Shown: positions 25,796-34,305, numbered from the stretch's first letter. The stretch is 64,000 nucleotides of DNA from Quadrisphaera sp. RL12-1S (GCF_014270065.1 NZ_JACNME010000006.1:1-64000); one strand, 5' to 3'. Translations and numbers: made by a program. The notes: a model not told the origin generated them from the sequence alone.

Positions 25796-25963
25796 TCATG
25801 CCTGCTCAGCGGCCCAGTCCTCCAGCGGGACGACCTGCGAGGTCGGCCCGTCCAGGCTGGCGGCGTCGAGCAGCGCCTCGAGCGAGGCGATGAGCTGCTC
25901 CGTCGCGGTGTCCACGTCGGCGAGGATCGACGCGCGGCGGAGGGGATGTCCACCGGTGAGCAC
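25796..25963 (-). CDS. Possible small protein upstream of blaI-type gene
   Basis: A 55-residue frame starting at GTG 25963 and ending 13 bases before the repressor start. The composition is protein-like rather than shadow-like: an acidic amphipathic stretch ATEQLIASLEALLDAAS, then VVPLEDWAAEQA. An in-frame stop lies just upstream, so it cannot be longer. The ribosome binding site is poor (GGA abuts the start), which lowers confidence. I recognise no family. It could be a leader peptide, a remnant of a larger gene or chance. Confidence 0.35.
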   Translation of the reverse strand: MLTGGHPLRRASILADVDTATEQLIASLEALLDAASLDGPTSQVVPLEDWAAEQA

Positions 25964-26037
25964 TCCGACCGGGGGACGCGGTCACCGTCGCGGGCGCCGC
26001 ACCTCCCCCGAGCGGACGCCTGCGGACCACCGCCCCC

Positions 26038-26463
26038 TCACCCGGCCGGAGCCGCCGCGCCCGGGTCCGACGGCCCCGGCGCCAGCACGGCGCCCAGGAG
26101 GCCGGGGAAGCGCCGCTCGAGGTCGTCGCGGCGGAGGGTGACCATCCGGTGCCGGCCCGCGGGGGTGGTGCGGACCACGCCGGCCTCGCGCAGCACCTTG
26201 AGCTGGTGGGACCGCGTGGACTTCGGGACCACGCCGCCGACCGCCTCGCAGGCCAGCCCGGCGGGCGGAGCGGCGGCGACGGCGCGCACGATGGCCAGCC
26301 TCGCCGGGTCGGCGAGAGCGGCCAGGACGGCGGTGACCTCGAGCTCCCCCACGTCCGGGTGCGGGAGCTCGCGTCCCGGGGGCCGCTCCGGACCCGCTCC
26401 CGCGTCGCCCCCGGCGGGCCCTCGCGCGGCCCGCTCGCGCGCCTCCTGCGCCACCTCGTCCAC
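26038..26463 (-). CDS. ArsR-family helix-turn-helix regulator
   Basis: A 141-residue winged-helix protein with the ArsR pattern: LADPARLAIVRAVAA (helix 1-2 with the D-P-x-R signature), and the recognition helix PKSTRSHQLKVLREAGVVRTTPAGRHRMVTLRRDDL. No Cys-rich metal site (ELCVCDL) is visible, so it is probably not a classic metal sensor. The start taken is GTG at 26463; a GTG a few codons later is possible. It is divergent from an MFS exporter with a 115-base gap, the usual layout for a local repressor of that exporter. No clear dyad operator is visible in the gap. Confidence 0.88.
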   Translation of the reverse strand: MDEVAQEARERAARGPAGGDAGAGPERPPGRELPHPDVGELEVTAVLAALADPARLAIVRAVAAAPPAGLACEAVGGVVPKSTRSHQLKVLREAGVVRTTPAGRHRMVTLRRDDLERRFPGLLGAVLAPGPSDPGAAAPAG

Positions 26464-26578
26464 GCCGCCAGCGTAGGGCGGCGCCGCATGCTCGGTCCGG
26501 CGTGCGTGGAACTGTCCGCCCGCTCGGTCTACGCTCCGACTGTTCGACTCCCGTCGTACCGAGAGGTCGGAGGTCCCC

Positions 26579-27874
26579 GTGGACAGCCCGTCGCACCCGA
26601 GCCGGACCCGGCCGCACCGGAGGGCCTGGCCGCGCTGGGGCAGACGGCCCGCCTTCGCCCTCGTCGGTGGGCTGGTCGTGCTCTTCCTCGCGGCGTCGGC
26701 GGCGCCCTCCCCGCTGTACCCGCTCTGGGCGTCGCAGTGGGGAGCGTCCCAGGGGGCCCTCACCGCCGTGTTCGCCGTCTACGCCCTCGCGCTGCTCGCC
26801 GCGCTGCTCGTCTTCGGCCGGGCCTCCGACGTGGTGGGCCGCCGCCCGGTGCTCCTGGTCGCCACCGCCCTCGAGCTGGTGAGCCTGCTGGTCTTCCTCG
26901 CGGCGTCCGACGTGCCGCTGCTGCTCCTGGCGCGCGCCGTCCAGGGCGTCGCCACCGGCCTGGCCGTCGGCACGGCCGGTGCCGCGCTGCTCGACCTCGC
27001 GCCGCCCGGGCGACCGGCTCGGGGAGCGCTGGTGAACAGCGCCGCCCCCACGTTCGGCCTGGGGCTGGGGGCGCTCGGGTCGGGCACCGTCGTGGAGCTG
27101 TCCGCCGGACCGGCTCGCATCGTCTTCGGAGCCCTCGCCGCCCTGGTCGCCCTCGCCCTGGTGGCGCTGGTCGCCCTGCCGGAGACCTCGGGCACCGGGC
27201 CTGGGCCTCAGCGCCGCGCCGCGCTGCTGCGCTCGCTGCGCCCCAGCGCCGCGGTGCCGGTCGCGTCCCGGCGGCGCTTCACCTCGGCCGTCCCGGTGTT
27301 CGTCGCCACCTGGGCGCTGGGCGCCCTGCAGCTGTCGCTGGGGCCGTCGGTGGCGCGAGAGGTGCTCCGCGTCGAGCACCCGCTGGCGGGCGCAGCGCTG
27401 GTGGCCTCCTTCAGCGTGGCCGGTGGGACCGCAGCCCTCCTGGGCGCCCGTGCCGGCAGCAGGGCCCTGGAGCTGGGCGGAGCGCTCGCCCTCGCCGCAG
27501 GCAGCCTGGTCAGCGCCGCGGGCCTGGTGACCGCGTCCCTGCCCGCCTACGCCGCAGGGACCGCCGTGGCGGGCGCGGGCTTCGGCGCAGCCTTCGCCGG
27601 CGCTCTGCGAGCCGTGGCCGCCACCGCCGCAGCCGACCGGCGCGGCGGCCTGCTCACCAGCGTCTACGTGGTCAGCTACCTCGCCTTCAGCCTGCCCGCG
27701 CTGGCCGCCGGGGAGCTGTCCGGCCGGCTCGGGCTGCTGCCGGTGGTGGTGGCCTACACCGCCGCCGTCGTCGTCCTCGCCGCGGTCGCGGCGGTGGTGG
27801 CCGGGCGAGCCCCAGCACCCGCCCGCGCAGCCGTCTCCACCTCCGCGACCTGCTCACCGGTGCAGACGCCGTAG
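26579..27874 (+). CDS. MFS transporter (drug-efflux type)
   Basis: A 431-residue major facilitator with about 12 membrane segments. The loop 2-3 signature is FGRASDVVGRRPVLLVA (a form of G-x-x-x-D-x-x-G-R-R), and the motif C-like region is GTAGAALLDLAPPGRPARGALVNSAAP. The basic N-terminus (about 28 residues, RTRPHRRAWPRWGRRP) is cytoplasmic. The GTG start at 26579 has GGAGG at 6 bases. The divergent ArsR-type regulator probably controls it. Substrate unknown. The SAM riboswitch aptamer begins about 10 bases after its stop with no hairpin terminator between, so read-through into the riboswitch region is possible. Confidence 0.9.
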   Translation: MDSPSHPSRTRPHRRAWPRWGRRPAFALVGGLVVLFLAASAAPSPLYPLWASQWGASQGALTAVFAVYALALLAALLVFGRASDVVGRRPVLLVATALELVSLLVFLAASDVPLLLLARAVQGVATGLAVGTAGAALLDLAPPGRPARGALVNSAAPTFGLGLGALGSGTVVELSAGPARIVFGALAALVALALVALVALPETSGTGPGPQRRAALLRSLRPSAAVPVASRRRFTSAVPVFVATWALGALQLSLGPSVAREVLRVEHPLAGAALVASFSVAGGTAALLGARAGSRALELGGALALAAGSLVSAAGLVTASLPAYAAGTAVAGAGFGAAFAGALRAVAATAAADRRGGLLTSVYVVSYLAFSLPALAAGELSGRLGLLPVVVAYTAAVVVLAAVAAVVAGRAPAPARAAVSTSATCSPVQTP

Positions 27875-27883
27875 GATCGCCTC

Positions 27884-27980
27884 GACCATCCCGAGCGGCC
27901 GAGAGACCTGGCTCAGCGACGCCGCAGCAACCACCCGTGGGGCCCCCGCGGACCGGTGCTACCGCCAGGACCGATGGAGG
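27884..27980 (+). promoter_or_regulatory. SAM-I (S-box) riboswitch
   Basis: Plus-strand aptamer: P1 CCATC (27886-27890) pairs with GATGG (27973-27977). Inside are the conserved GAGCGGCCGAGAGACCTGGC (P2 with kink-turn), GACGCCGCAGCAACC and CGGTGCTACCGCCAGGACC blocks of the SAM-I class in high-GC genomes. The Shine-Dalgarno GGAGG (27976-27980) overlaps the 3' strand of P1, so ligand-stabilised P1 would hide it: translational control. No terminator with a U-tract follows. Confidence 0.88.
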
Positions 27981-27985
27981 CCGTC

Positions 27986-28066
27986 GTGTCCAGCGCCGTC
28001 AGCGCACCCGCGCACCAGCCCGCCCGCTCCGGGGCGCAGCAGCCACCCTCGCCGCTCAGCGCGTGA
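27986..28066 (+). CDS. 26-residue reading frame under the SAM riboswitch
   Basis: GTG start 5 bases after the GGAGG of the riboswitch, encoding VSSAVSAPAHQPARSGAQQP plus six residues, then TGA at 28064. The start signals are strong, but the peptide is Ala/Pro/Ser-rich and has no family I know. Its end overlaps the end of the convergent membrane gene by 11 bases. It may be a regulatory leader peptide, or the surviving N-terminus of a methionine-pathway gene that was lost. Confidence 0.5.
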   Translation: MSSAVSAPAHQPARSGAQQPPSPLSA

Positions 28067-28544
28067 CGAGCGGCACCGCGGCCGCGGCGGCGGCCAGGGC
28101 AGCCACCGCGGCGAACAGCAGCCGCACCGCGTCCGCCCGGCGCAGCCGGCGCACCAGCGCCTCGGACCGGCCGCTGCTGGCGAGCCGCCCGTGGGCCGGG
28201 CCGGCCGTCGTGGCCGTCACGAGGACGACGACGGCGGCGGCGGCCACCGACACCAGCGCCGCCGCGCCGGGCCACCCCGCCGGCGGTCCCGCGACGAGCA
28301 CCCACCCGTCGGCGAGGCCGAGCAGCCCGTACACGAGCCCGACGACGGGCGTGATCCGCCGGCGGTGCAGGTCGTGCGCCCGGCGCCAGCGGGCCGCGGC
28401 TCCCCCGCCGTCGTCGTCCTGCTCCGGACCGGCCGCGAGCAGCACCGGGTAGACCAGCGCGGTCACCACCAGCTGGAACCCCAGGTGCAGCGCGGTGGCC
28501 GCCACCAGCAGCACGAGCCCGGCACTCCCCGCCCCAGCGACCAC
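28056..28544 (-). CDS. Small integral membrane protein, unknown function
   Basis: A 162-residue protein with four hydrophobic segments: about 8-36 (LVLLVAATALHLGFQLVVTALVYP without its first and last residues is the core), about 65-82 (VVGLVYGLLGLADGWVL), about 88-110, and about 138-160. The polar loops contain RWRRAHDLHRRR. The first segment resembles DUF1772-like membrane proteins, but I cannot assign a function. The start is GTG at 28544. It is divergent from acs across 50 bases and converges on the riboswitch-controlled frame, overlapping its end. Composition and hydropathy make it a real gene rather than a shadow. Confidence 0.75.
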   Translation of the reverse strand: MVAGAGSAGLVLLVAATALHLGFQLVVTALVYPVLLAAGPEQDDDGGGAAARWRRAHDLHRRRITPVVGLVYGLLGLADGWVLVAGPPAGWPGAAALVSVAAAAVVVLVTATTAGPAHGRLASSGRSEALVRRLRRADAVRLLFAAVAALAAAAAAVPLVTR

Positions 28545-28594
28545 TCCCCCAGCCTGACCCCTGACCCCCGCCCCCGCCCGGAGGACCCGTCCCG

Positions 28595-30706
28595 ATGTCC
28601 CGCCCCCTCGCCGCGCCCCTGTCGGCGCAGCCCTCGAACGCCACCCTCACCACCCTGCTCGCCGAGGAGCGCGCGTTCCGCGCGCCGGGGGCCGTCGCGC
28701 AGGTCGCCAACCTCGACGCCGCCACCGCGGAGGCCTGGCGCCAGCGCGGCGAGGAGGACCCGGAGGGCTTCTGGGCCGAGCAGGCCGCGCACCTGGAGTG
28801 GGAGACGCCGTGGCACACGGTGCTGCAGTGGTCGCCGCCGCAGCTCGCCGACGGAGCCGACCCGGCCGACCCGCTGGCGGAGCTGTCCGTGCCGTCGGCG
28901 CGCTGGTTCGACGGCGGCACCCTCAACGCTGCCGTCAACTGCCTGGACCGGCACGTGGCCGCAGGCCACGGGGACCGGGTGGCCACGCACTTCGAGGGCG
29001 AGCGCGGCGACACCCGCACGATCACCTACGCCGACCTGCTCGCCGAGGTCAGCCGGGCCGCCAACGCGCTCACGGCGCTCGGCGTGGAGCCGGGCGACCG
29101 CGTGGTGCTGTACCTGCCCGTCATCCCCGAGACGCTGGTGACGGTGCTGGCGTGCGCGCGCATCGGCGCCGTCCACTCGCTGGTGTTCGGCGGCTTCTCC
29201 GCGGAGGCCCTGCGGTTCCGGGTGGCGGACACGACGGCGAAGGTGGTGGTCGCCACCGACGGGCAGTTCCGCCGCGGCAAGGCGGTGCCGGTGAAGGCGG
29301 CCGTCGACGAGGCCGTTGCCGGGCTCGACCACGTCGAGCACGTGCTGGTGGTCCGCCGCACCGGCGAGGAGGCCTACGCCGGGGAGCCCATCCCCTGGAC
29401 CGAGGGGCGCGACGTGTGGTGGCACGACGTGGTCGACACCGCGGACGCCGTCCACGAGGCCGTCGCGTTCCCCGCCGAGCACCCGCTCTTCATCATCTAC
29501 ACGTCGGGCTCCACCGGGAAGCCGAAGGGCCTGCTGCACACCACGGGCGGCTACCTCACCCACGCCCGGTACGCGCACTGGGCGCACTTCGACGCCCACC
29601 CGGAGACCGACGTCCACTGGTGCACCGCCGACCTCGCGTGGGTGACGGCGCACTCCTTCGCCATCTACGGGCCGCTGCTCAACGGCGTCACGCAGGTCAT
29701 GTACGAGGGCGTGCCCGACTTCCCCGCCCCGGGCCGGCACTTCGAGATCATCGAGAGGTACCGGGCCACCACGTACTACACCGCGCCGACCCTCATCAGG
29801 GCCTGCATGACCTGGGGCGACGACGTGCCCGCCCGCCACGACCTGTCGAGCCTGAAGCTGCTCGGCAGCGTCGGGGAGCCCATCAACCCCGAGGTGTGGA
29901 TGTGGTTCCGCGAGAACGTCGGCGGCGGCACCGCGCCCGTCGTCGACACGTGGTGGCAGTCCGAGACCGGCGCCACCGTCGTGGCGCCGCTGCCCGGCGC
30001 GACCACCCTCAAGCCGGGTTCGGCCACCCGCCCGCTGCCGGGCCTGGACGCCGCCGTCGTCGACGACACCGGCGCCGAGGTGCAGCCCGGCCAGGGCGGC
30101 TGGCTCGTGGTGAGGAAGCCGTGGCCGGGCATGGCCCGCACGGTGTGGGGGAACCCTGAGCGCTACCGCGACGCCTACTGGCGGCAGTTCGCCGCGCAGG
30201 GCTACTACGCCGCCGGTGACGGCGCCCGTTACGACGCCGACCGGTACCTGTGGCTGCTCGGGCGCCTGGACGACGTCGTCAACGTCTCCGGGCACCGCCT
30301 GTCGACCACCGAGGTGGAGTCGGCGCTGGTGGCGCACCCCGACGTCGCCGAGGCCGGCGTGGTGGGCGTCGCCGACGAGCTGACCGGCCAGGCGGTGGCC
30401 GCCTTCGTCATCCCGTCGCGCCGGTCGGTGCTCGACGACGACGACGCCCACCCCGCGCTGGAGGCCGCGCTGCGCGCCCAGGTCGCGACCGTCATCGGGC
30501 CGGTGGCCAAGCCCAAGCACGTCGTGGTGGTGCGCGACCTGCCCAAGACCCGCAGCGGCAAGATCATGCGGCGCATCCTCGGCGACCTGCTCGAGGGCAG
30601 GCCGCCGGGCGACACGACGTCGCTGTCCGACGAGCGCGCCGTCGACGCCGTCCGCGACGGCATCGCCGCCCGCCGCGCCAGGACGACCACCACCGCAGCC
30701 CGCTGA
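28595..30706 (+). CDS. acs: Acetyl-CoA synthetase (AMP-forming)
   Basis: Activates acetate to acetyl-AMP and then acetyl-CoA. The product is 703 residues (typical 640-660, with a longer N-terminus and tail). Landmarks: RWFDGGTLNAAVNCLDRHV, the adenylate loop IIYTSGSTGKPKGLLHTTGGY, DTWWQSETG, YAAGDGARYDADRYLWLLGR, and the regulatory acetylation site KTRSGKIMRRIL (Lys656). These are Acs rather than acetoacetyl-CoA synthetase features, although propionate could be used. ATG at 28595 with GGAGG upstream. metY follows after 31 bases and the CoA-binding gene after that, so the three may be an operon. A SAM riboswitch lies 600 bases upstream on the same strand. Confidence 0.94.
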   Translation: MSRPLAAPLSAQPSNATLTTLLAEERAFRAPGAVAQVANLDAATAEAWRQRGEEDPEGFWAEQAAHLEWETPWHTVLQWSPPQLADGADPADPLAELSVPSARWFDGGTLNAAVNCLDRHVAAGHGDRVATHFEGERGDTRTITYADLLAEVSRAANALTALGVEPGDRVVLYLPVIPETLVTVLACARIGAVHSLVFGGFSAEALRFRVADTTAKVVVATDGQFRRGKAVPVKAAVDEAVAGLDHVEHVLVVRRTGEEAYAGEPIPWTEGRDVWWHDVVDTADAVHEAVAFPAEHPLFIIYTSGSTGKPKGLLHTTGGYLTHARYAHWAHFDAHPETDVHWCTADLAWVTAHSFAIYGPLLNGVTQVMYEGVPDFPAPGRHFEIIERYRATTYYTAPTLIRACMTWGDDVPARHDLSSLKLLGSVGEPINPEVWMWFRENVGGGTAPVVDTWWQSETGATVVAPLPGATTLKPGSATRPLPGLDAAVVDDTGAEVQPGQGGWLVVRKPWPGMARTVWGNPERYRDAYWRQFAAQGYYAAGDGARYDADRYLWLLGRLDDVVNVSGHRLSTTEVESALVAHPDVAEAGVVGVADELTGQAVAAFVIPSRRSVLDDDDAHPALEAALRAQVATVIGPVAKPKHVVVVRDLPKTRSGKIMRRILGDLLEGRPPGDTTSLSDERAVDAVRDGIAARRARTTTTAAR

Positions 30707-30737
30707 CCCCCCTGACACGCAGAGAGAGGATGGACGC

Positions 30738-32156
30738 ATGAGCCAGGACACCCCCGGCGGCGCTGCCGTGAACCCGGAGACCGCCGGCCAGGTCGGCACC
30801 GAGGACGCCGCCCCGCAGACCGTGCCCGGAGCGGTCTCCCCCGACCCGCTCGCGGAGCGGCCCAGCGGTGAGCGCACGTGGGGCTTCCGCACCCGCTCGC
30901 TGCACGCCGGCGGCACCCCCGACTCGGCGACCGGCGCCCGCGCCGTCCCGATCTACCAGTCGACGTCGTTCGTGTTCGAGGACACCGCCGACGCCGCCAA
31001 CCTCTTCAGCCTGCAGAAGTACGGGAACATCTACTCCCGCCTGGCCAACCCCACGGTCGCGGCGTTCGAGGAGCGCATCGCGTCCCTGGAGGGCGGCATC
31101 GGCGCCGTGGCCACGGCCAGCGGCATGAGCGCGGAGTTCATCACCCTCGCCGCGCTGGCCGGGGCGGGTGACCACGTCGTCGCCAGCTCGCAGCTGTACG
31201 GCGGCACGGTGACGCTGCTCGACGTGACGCTGCGCCGCTTCGGCGTGGACACGACGTTCGTGGCCGGCACCGACCCGGCCGACTACGCCGCCGCCATCCG
31301 CCCGAACACCAAGGCGGTCTACACCGAGGTCGTGGCCAACCCCTCGGGGCAGGTGGCCGACCTGGAGGGCCTGGCGCGCGTCGCGCACGCCGAGCACGTG
31401 CCGCTGGTCGTCGACGCCACGCTCACCCCGCCGTACCTCGTGCGCCCGATCGAGCACGGCGCCGACATCGTCATCCACTCCGCCACCAAGTTCCTCGGCG
31501 GCCACGGGACGACGCTGGGCGGCGTGGTCGTCGAGAGCGGTCGCTTCGACTGGGGCAGCGGCCGCTTCCCGCAGATGACCGAGCCCGTGCCCAGCTACAA
31601 CGGCATCCGCTGGTGGCAGAACTTCGGCGAGTACGGCTTCCTCACCAAGCTGCGCTCCGAGCAGCTGCGCGACACCGGCCCGTCGCTGTCCGCGCAGTCG
31701 GCGTTCCAGCTGCTGCAGGGCGTCGAGACGCTCGCCCCGCGCATGGAGGAGCACCTGCGCAACGCCCGCGGCGTGGCCGAGTGGCTGGACGGCGACCCCC
31801 GCGTCGCGTGGGTCAACTGGGCCGGGCTGCCCTCGCACGTGCACCACGAGCGGGCCAAGAAGTACCTGCCGCTGGGGCCGAGCTCGGTGTTCTCCTTCGG
31901 CGTCGCGGGTGACCGGGAGGCCGGGCGCCGCTTCATCGAGGCGGTGCAGCTCGCGAGCCACCTGGCGAACGTGGGCGACACCCGCACCCTCGTCATCCAC
32001 CCCGCGTCCACCACGCACCAGCAGCTGAGCGCCGAGCAGCTCGAGGCCGGCGGCGTGAAGCCGGAGCTGGTCCGCATCTCCGTCGGGCTGGAAGACCTCG
32101 ACGACATCCTCTGGGACCTCGACCAGGCCCTGACCGCCGCCGTCAAGGAGGGCTGA
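30738..32156 (+). CDS. metY: O-acetylhomoserine sulfhydrylase (aminocarboxypropyltransferase)
   Basis: PLP enzyme that makes homocysteine from O-acetylhomoserine and sulfide. The product is 472 residues, including a 40-residue polar N-terminal extension. Motifs: TRSLHAGGTPDSATGARAVP, YQSTSFVFEDT, YSRLANPTVAAFEERIASLE, and the PLP lysine in HSATKFLGGHG (Lys251). The long insertion PVPSYNGIRWWQNFGEYGFL is typical of MetY as opposed to MetB/MetC. The ATG follows AGAGAGAGG. It overlaps no neighbour and is followed 3 bases later by the CoA-binding gene. Its presence close to a SAM riboswitch is suggestive, but the riboswitch is separated by acs and a convergent gene. Confidence 0.95.
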   Translation: MSQDTPGGAAVNPETAGQVGTEDAAPQTVPGAVSPDPLAERPSGERTWGFRTRSLHAGGTPDSATGARAVPIYQSTSFVFEDTADAANLFSLQKYGNIYSRLANPTVAAFEERIASLEGGIGAVATASGMSAEFITLAALAGAGDHVVASSQLYGGTVTLLDVTLRRFGVDTTFVAGTDPADYAAAIRPNTKAVYTEVVANPSGQVADLEGLARVAHAEHVPLVVDATLTPPYLVRPIEHGADIVIHSATKFLGGHGTTLGGVVVESGRFDWGSGRFPQMTEPVPSYNGIRWWQNFGEYGFLTKLRSEQLRDTGPSLSAQSAFQLLQGVETLAPRMEEHLRNARGVAEWLDGDPRVAWVNWAGLPSHVHHERAKKYLPLGPSSVFSFGVAGDREAGRRFIEAVQLASHLANVGDTRTLVIHPASTTHQQLSAEQLEAGGVKPELVRISVGLEDLDDILWDLDQALTAAVKEG

Positions 32157-32159
32157 CGC

Positions 32160-32687
32160 ATGACGCTGACCGTGGACAACACCCGCACCTGGGTGGGACC
32201 GACCGCCCCCGAGCGCCTCGCGCTGCTGCGCGAGGCGAAGAGCATCGCCATCGTCGGCGCGTCGGAGAACCAGGCCCGCGCCAGCTTCTTCGTGGCGACG
32301 TACCTGCTCTCCAGCTCCCCGTACGACGTGTACTTCATCAACCCGCGCGCCACGGAGATCCTCGGGCGCCCGGTGTACCCGAGCCTCGCCGACCTGCCGG
32401 TGGTGCCCGACGTCGTGGACGTGTTCCGCCGCCACGACGACCTGCCGAGCGTGCTCGACGAGGTGCTGGAGCTGCGGGAGTCGAAGGGCGGCGGCACGTC
32501 GCCGTCCGTGCTGTGGCTGCAGCTGGGCTCCTGGCACGAGGAGGTCGCCCACCGCGCCGAGGCCGCCGGCCTGTCGGTGGTCATGGACCGCTGCGTCAAG
32601 ATCGAGCACGCCCGCTTCCACGGCGGCCTGCACCTCGCGGGCTTCGACACCGGCGTCATCTCCAGCAGGCGGCAGATCCGCGCCTGA
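32160..32687 (+). CDS. CoA-binding (YccU-type) Rossmann protein
   Basis: A 175-residue protein of the CoA_binding family. It has the Rossmann core SIAIVGASENQARASFFVATY, then DVYFINPRATEILGRPVYPSLADLP, VVDVFRRHDDLPSV, LWLQLGSWHEEVAHRAEAAGL and VMDRCVKIEHARF with a conserved Cys. The fold binds CoA, but the physiological role is unsettled. It starts 3 bases after the metY stop and is certainly cotranscribed. metY and a CoA-binding gene are neighbours in many actinobacteria, which suggests a link to sulfur amino acid metabolism. A hairpin terminator follows. Confidence 0.9.
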   Translation: MTLTVDNTRTWVGPTAPERLALLREAKSIAIVGASENQARASFFVATYLLSSSPYDVYFINPRATEILGRPVYPSLADLPVVPDVVDVFRRHDDLPSVLDEVLELRESKGGGTSPSVLWLQLGSWHEEVAHRAEAAGLSVVMDRCVKIEHARFHGGLHLAGFDTGVISSRRQIRA

Positions 32688-32702
32688 TCCAGCGTTGCAG
32701 TC

Positions 32703-32735
32703 GGGGGCGGTGCTCAGCACCGCAGCACCGCCCCC
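32703..32735 (+). terminator. Terminator after the metY unit
   Basis: Perfect 12-bp inverted repeat GGGGGCGGTGCT (32703-32714) with 32724-32735, 9-base loop, 15 bases after the stop. Confidence 0.75.
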
Positions 32736-32786
32736 ACCCCGGCACCCCCGGGGTCCTCGCACCACCCACGACCCCGGAGGTCACCT

Positions 32787-33608
32787 GTGCTCCGCCGCTC
32801 GCCCTTCGTCCTGCTCGCCGCTGCCGCCGCGCTGGCCCTGTCCGCCTGCGGCGGAGGGTCCCCGGCCGACAGCATCGTCGGCGGCGCCAGCTCCAGCGCC
32901 GCGCCGTCCGGCTCCCCCTCCGGCACGGGCGGCGTCCTGCGCGTGGCCTCCGAGGGCACCTACGCACCGTTCACGTACCACGACCAGAAGGACGGCGGGA
33001 AGCTCACCGGGTACGACGTCGACGTCATCACCGCGGTCGCCCAGAAGATGGGGATGCAGGTGCAGTTCACCGACGTCACCTGGGACGCCATCTTCGCGGG
33101 GCTGCAGGCCGGCCGGTACGACGTGGTCGCCAACCAGGTCACCGTCAACCCCGAGCGCCAGGCCCTGTACGACTTCTCCACGCCGTACACCACGTCCACC
33201 GGCGCGATCATCACCCGCGCCGACGACACCTCCATCACGTCCCTGGCCGGCCTGAAGGGCAAGACCACCGCCCAGTCTCTGACCAGCAACTGGGCCCAGG
33301 TGGCCAAGGACGCCGGCGCGAACGTCGAGGGCGTGGAGGGCTTCACCCAGGCCGTCACCCTGCTCAAGCAGGGCCGCGTGGACGCCACCGTCAACGACGA
33401 CCTCGCTGTGCTGGACTACCTCAAGACCACCGGCGACACCTCGGTGAAGGTGGCCGCCAAGACCACGGACACCAGTCAGCAGGCCTTCGCCCTGACCAAG
33501 GGCTCGGCGCTGACCCCGAAGGTCGACGAGGCGCTCGCCGAGCTCAAGGCGGACGGCACCCTGGCCACGATCTCGAAGAAGTACTTCGGCGAGGACGTCT
33601 CGGGCTGA
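32787..33608 (+). CDS. Amino acid ABC transporter substrate-binding lipoprotein
   Basis: Captures a polar amino acid outside the membrane and delivers it to the permease. The 273-residue product has a lipoprotein signal (LALSACGGG, lipid Cys about 21), a Ser/Gly linker, and a family 3 solute-binding domain: LRVASEGTYAPFTYHD, LTGYDVDVITAVAQKMG, FTDVTWDAIFAGLQAGRYDV, YDFSTPYTTSTGAIITR. The order binding protein, permease, ATPase on one strand with tight spacing marks one operon. The closest functional class is cystine/glutamine-type importers. Given the metY unit just upstream cystine is an attractive guess, but the binding residues do not prove it. Confidence 0.93.
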   Translation: MLRRSPFVLLAAAAALALSACGGGSPADSIVGGASSSAAPSGSPSGTGGVLRVASEGTYAPFTYHDQKDGGKLTGYDVDVITAVAQKMGMQVQFTDVTWDAIFAGLQAGRYDVVANQVTVNPERQALYDFSTPYTTSTGAIITRADDTSITSLAGLKGKTTAQSLTSNWAQVAKDAGANVEGVEGFTQAVTLLKQGRVDATVNDDLAVLDYLKTTGDTSVKVAAKTTDTSQQAFALTKGSALTPKVDEALAELKADGTLATISKKYFGEDVSG

Positions 33609-33642
33609 CGCCGGGGTCGGGGCGAGGCCGCGGAGGAGACCG

Positions 33643-34305
33643 GTGGTCGACTGGGACCTGGTGCGCAGCTCGGCGTGGCCGCTGCTGCAGGGGCTGGTGC
33701 TGGGCACCATCCCCCTGACGGCGCTGTCGTTCGCGTTCGGGCTGGCCATCGCCGTCGTCGTCGCCCTCATGCGGCTCTCGCCCGTGGCGCTGGTCTCGGG
33801 CGCCGCGCGGGTGTACGTCTCGGCCATCCGCGGCACGCCGCTGCTCGTGCAGCTGTTCATCGTGTTCTACGCGCTGCCTGCGGTCGGCCTGACCATCGCG
33901 CCGTGGCCGAGCGCGATCCTCGCCCTGAGCCTCAACGTGGGCGGGTACGCCGCGGAGGTGGTGCGCAGCGCGATCCTCTCGGTGCCCCGCGGGCAGTGGG
34001 AGGCGGCCGCCACCGTCGGCATGGGCTACGGCACCACGCTGCGGCGCGTGGTGGCCCCGCAGGCCGCGCGCCTGGCGGTGCCGCCGCTGAGCAACACGCT
34101 GATCTCGCTGCTCAAGGACACCTCGCTGGTGTCGGTGGTGCTGGTGACGGAGATGTTCCGGGTGGCGCAGCAGATCGCGGCGCCCACCTTCCAGTTCCTC
34201 ACGCTGTACGGCCTGGCCGCCGTCTACTACTGGGTGGTCTGCGCGGTCCTCGCGGCGCTGCAGGACCGGCTGGAGGTCCGCTTGAACAGGTACGTGACCC
34301 AGTGA
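33643..34305 (+). CDS. Amino acid ABC transporter permease (HisM/TcyL type)
   Basis: A 220-residue permease with about five membrane segments. The EAA loop that docks on the ATPase is WEAAATVGMGYGTTLRRVVA followed by PQAARLAVPPL. The N-terminal segment PLLQGLVLGTIPLTALSFAF and the RGTPLLVQLFIVFYALP signature are characteristic of polar amino acid permeases. The GTG start at 33643 is preceded by GGAGGAG. Its stop overlaps the ATPase start as GTGA. A single permease gene implies a homodimeric channel. Confidence 0.94.
   Translation: MVDWDLVRSSAWPLLQGLVLGTIPLTALSFAFGLAIAVVVALMRLSPVALVSGAARVYVSAIRGTPLLVQLFIVFYALPAVGLTIAPWPSAILALSLNVGGYAAEVVRSAILSVPRGQWEAAATVGMGYGTTLRRVVAPQAARLAVPPLSNTLISLLKDTSLVSVVLVTEMFRVAQQIAAPTFQFLTLYGLAAVYYWVVCAVLAALQDRLEVRLNRYVTQ

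Noticed and set aside
26464-26578. Operator for the ArsR-type regulator
   Set aside because: No clear dyad in the divergent gap that would support a specific site.
28595-32687. acs-metY-CoA-binding operon as the direct target of the SAM riboswitch
   Set aside because: 600 bases and an opposite-strand gene intervene, and the riboswitch acts on translation of the adjacent frame, so it could not directly control metY initiation.
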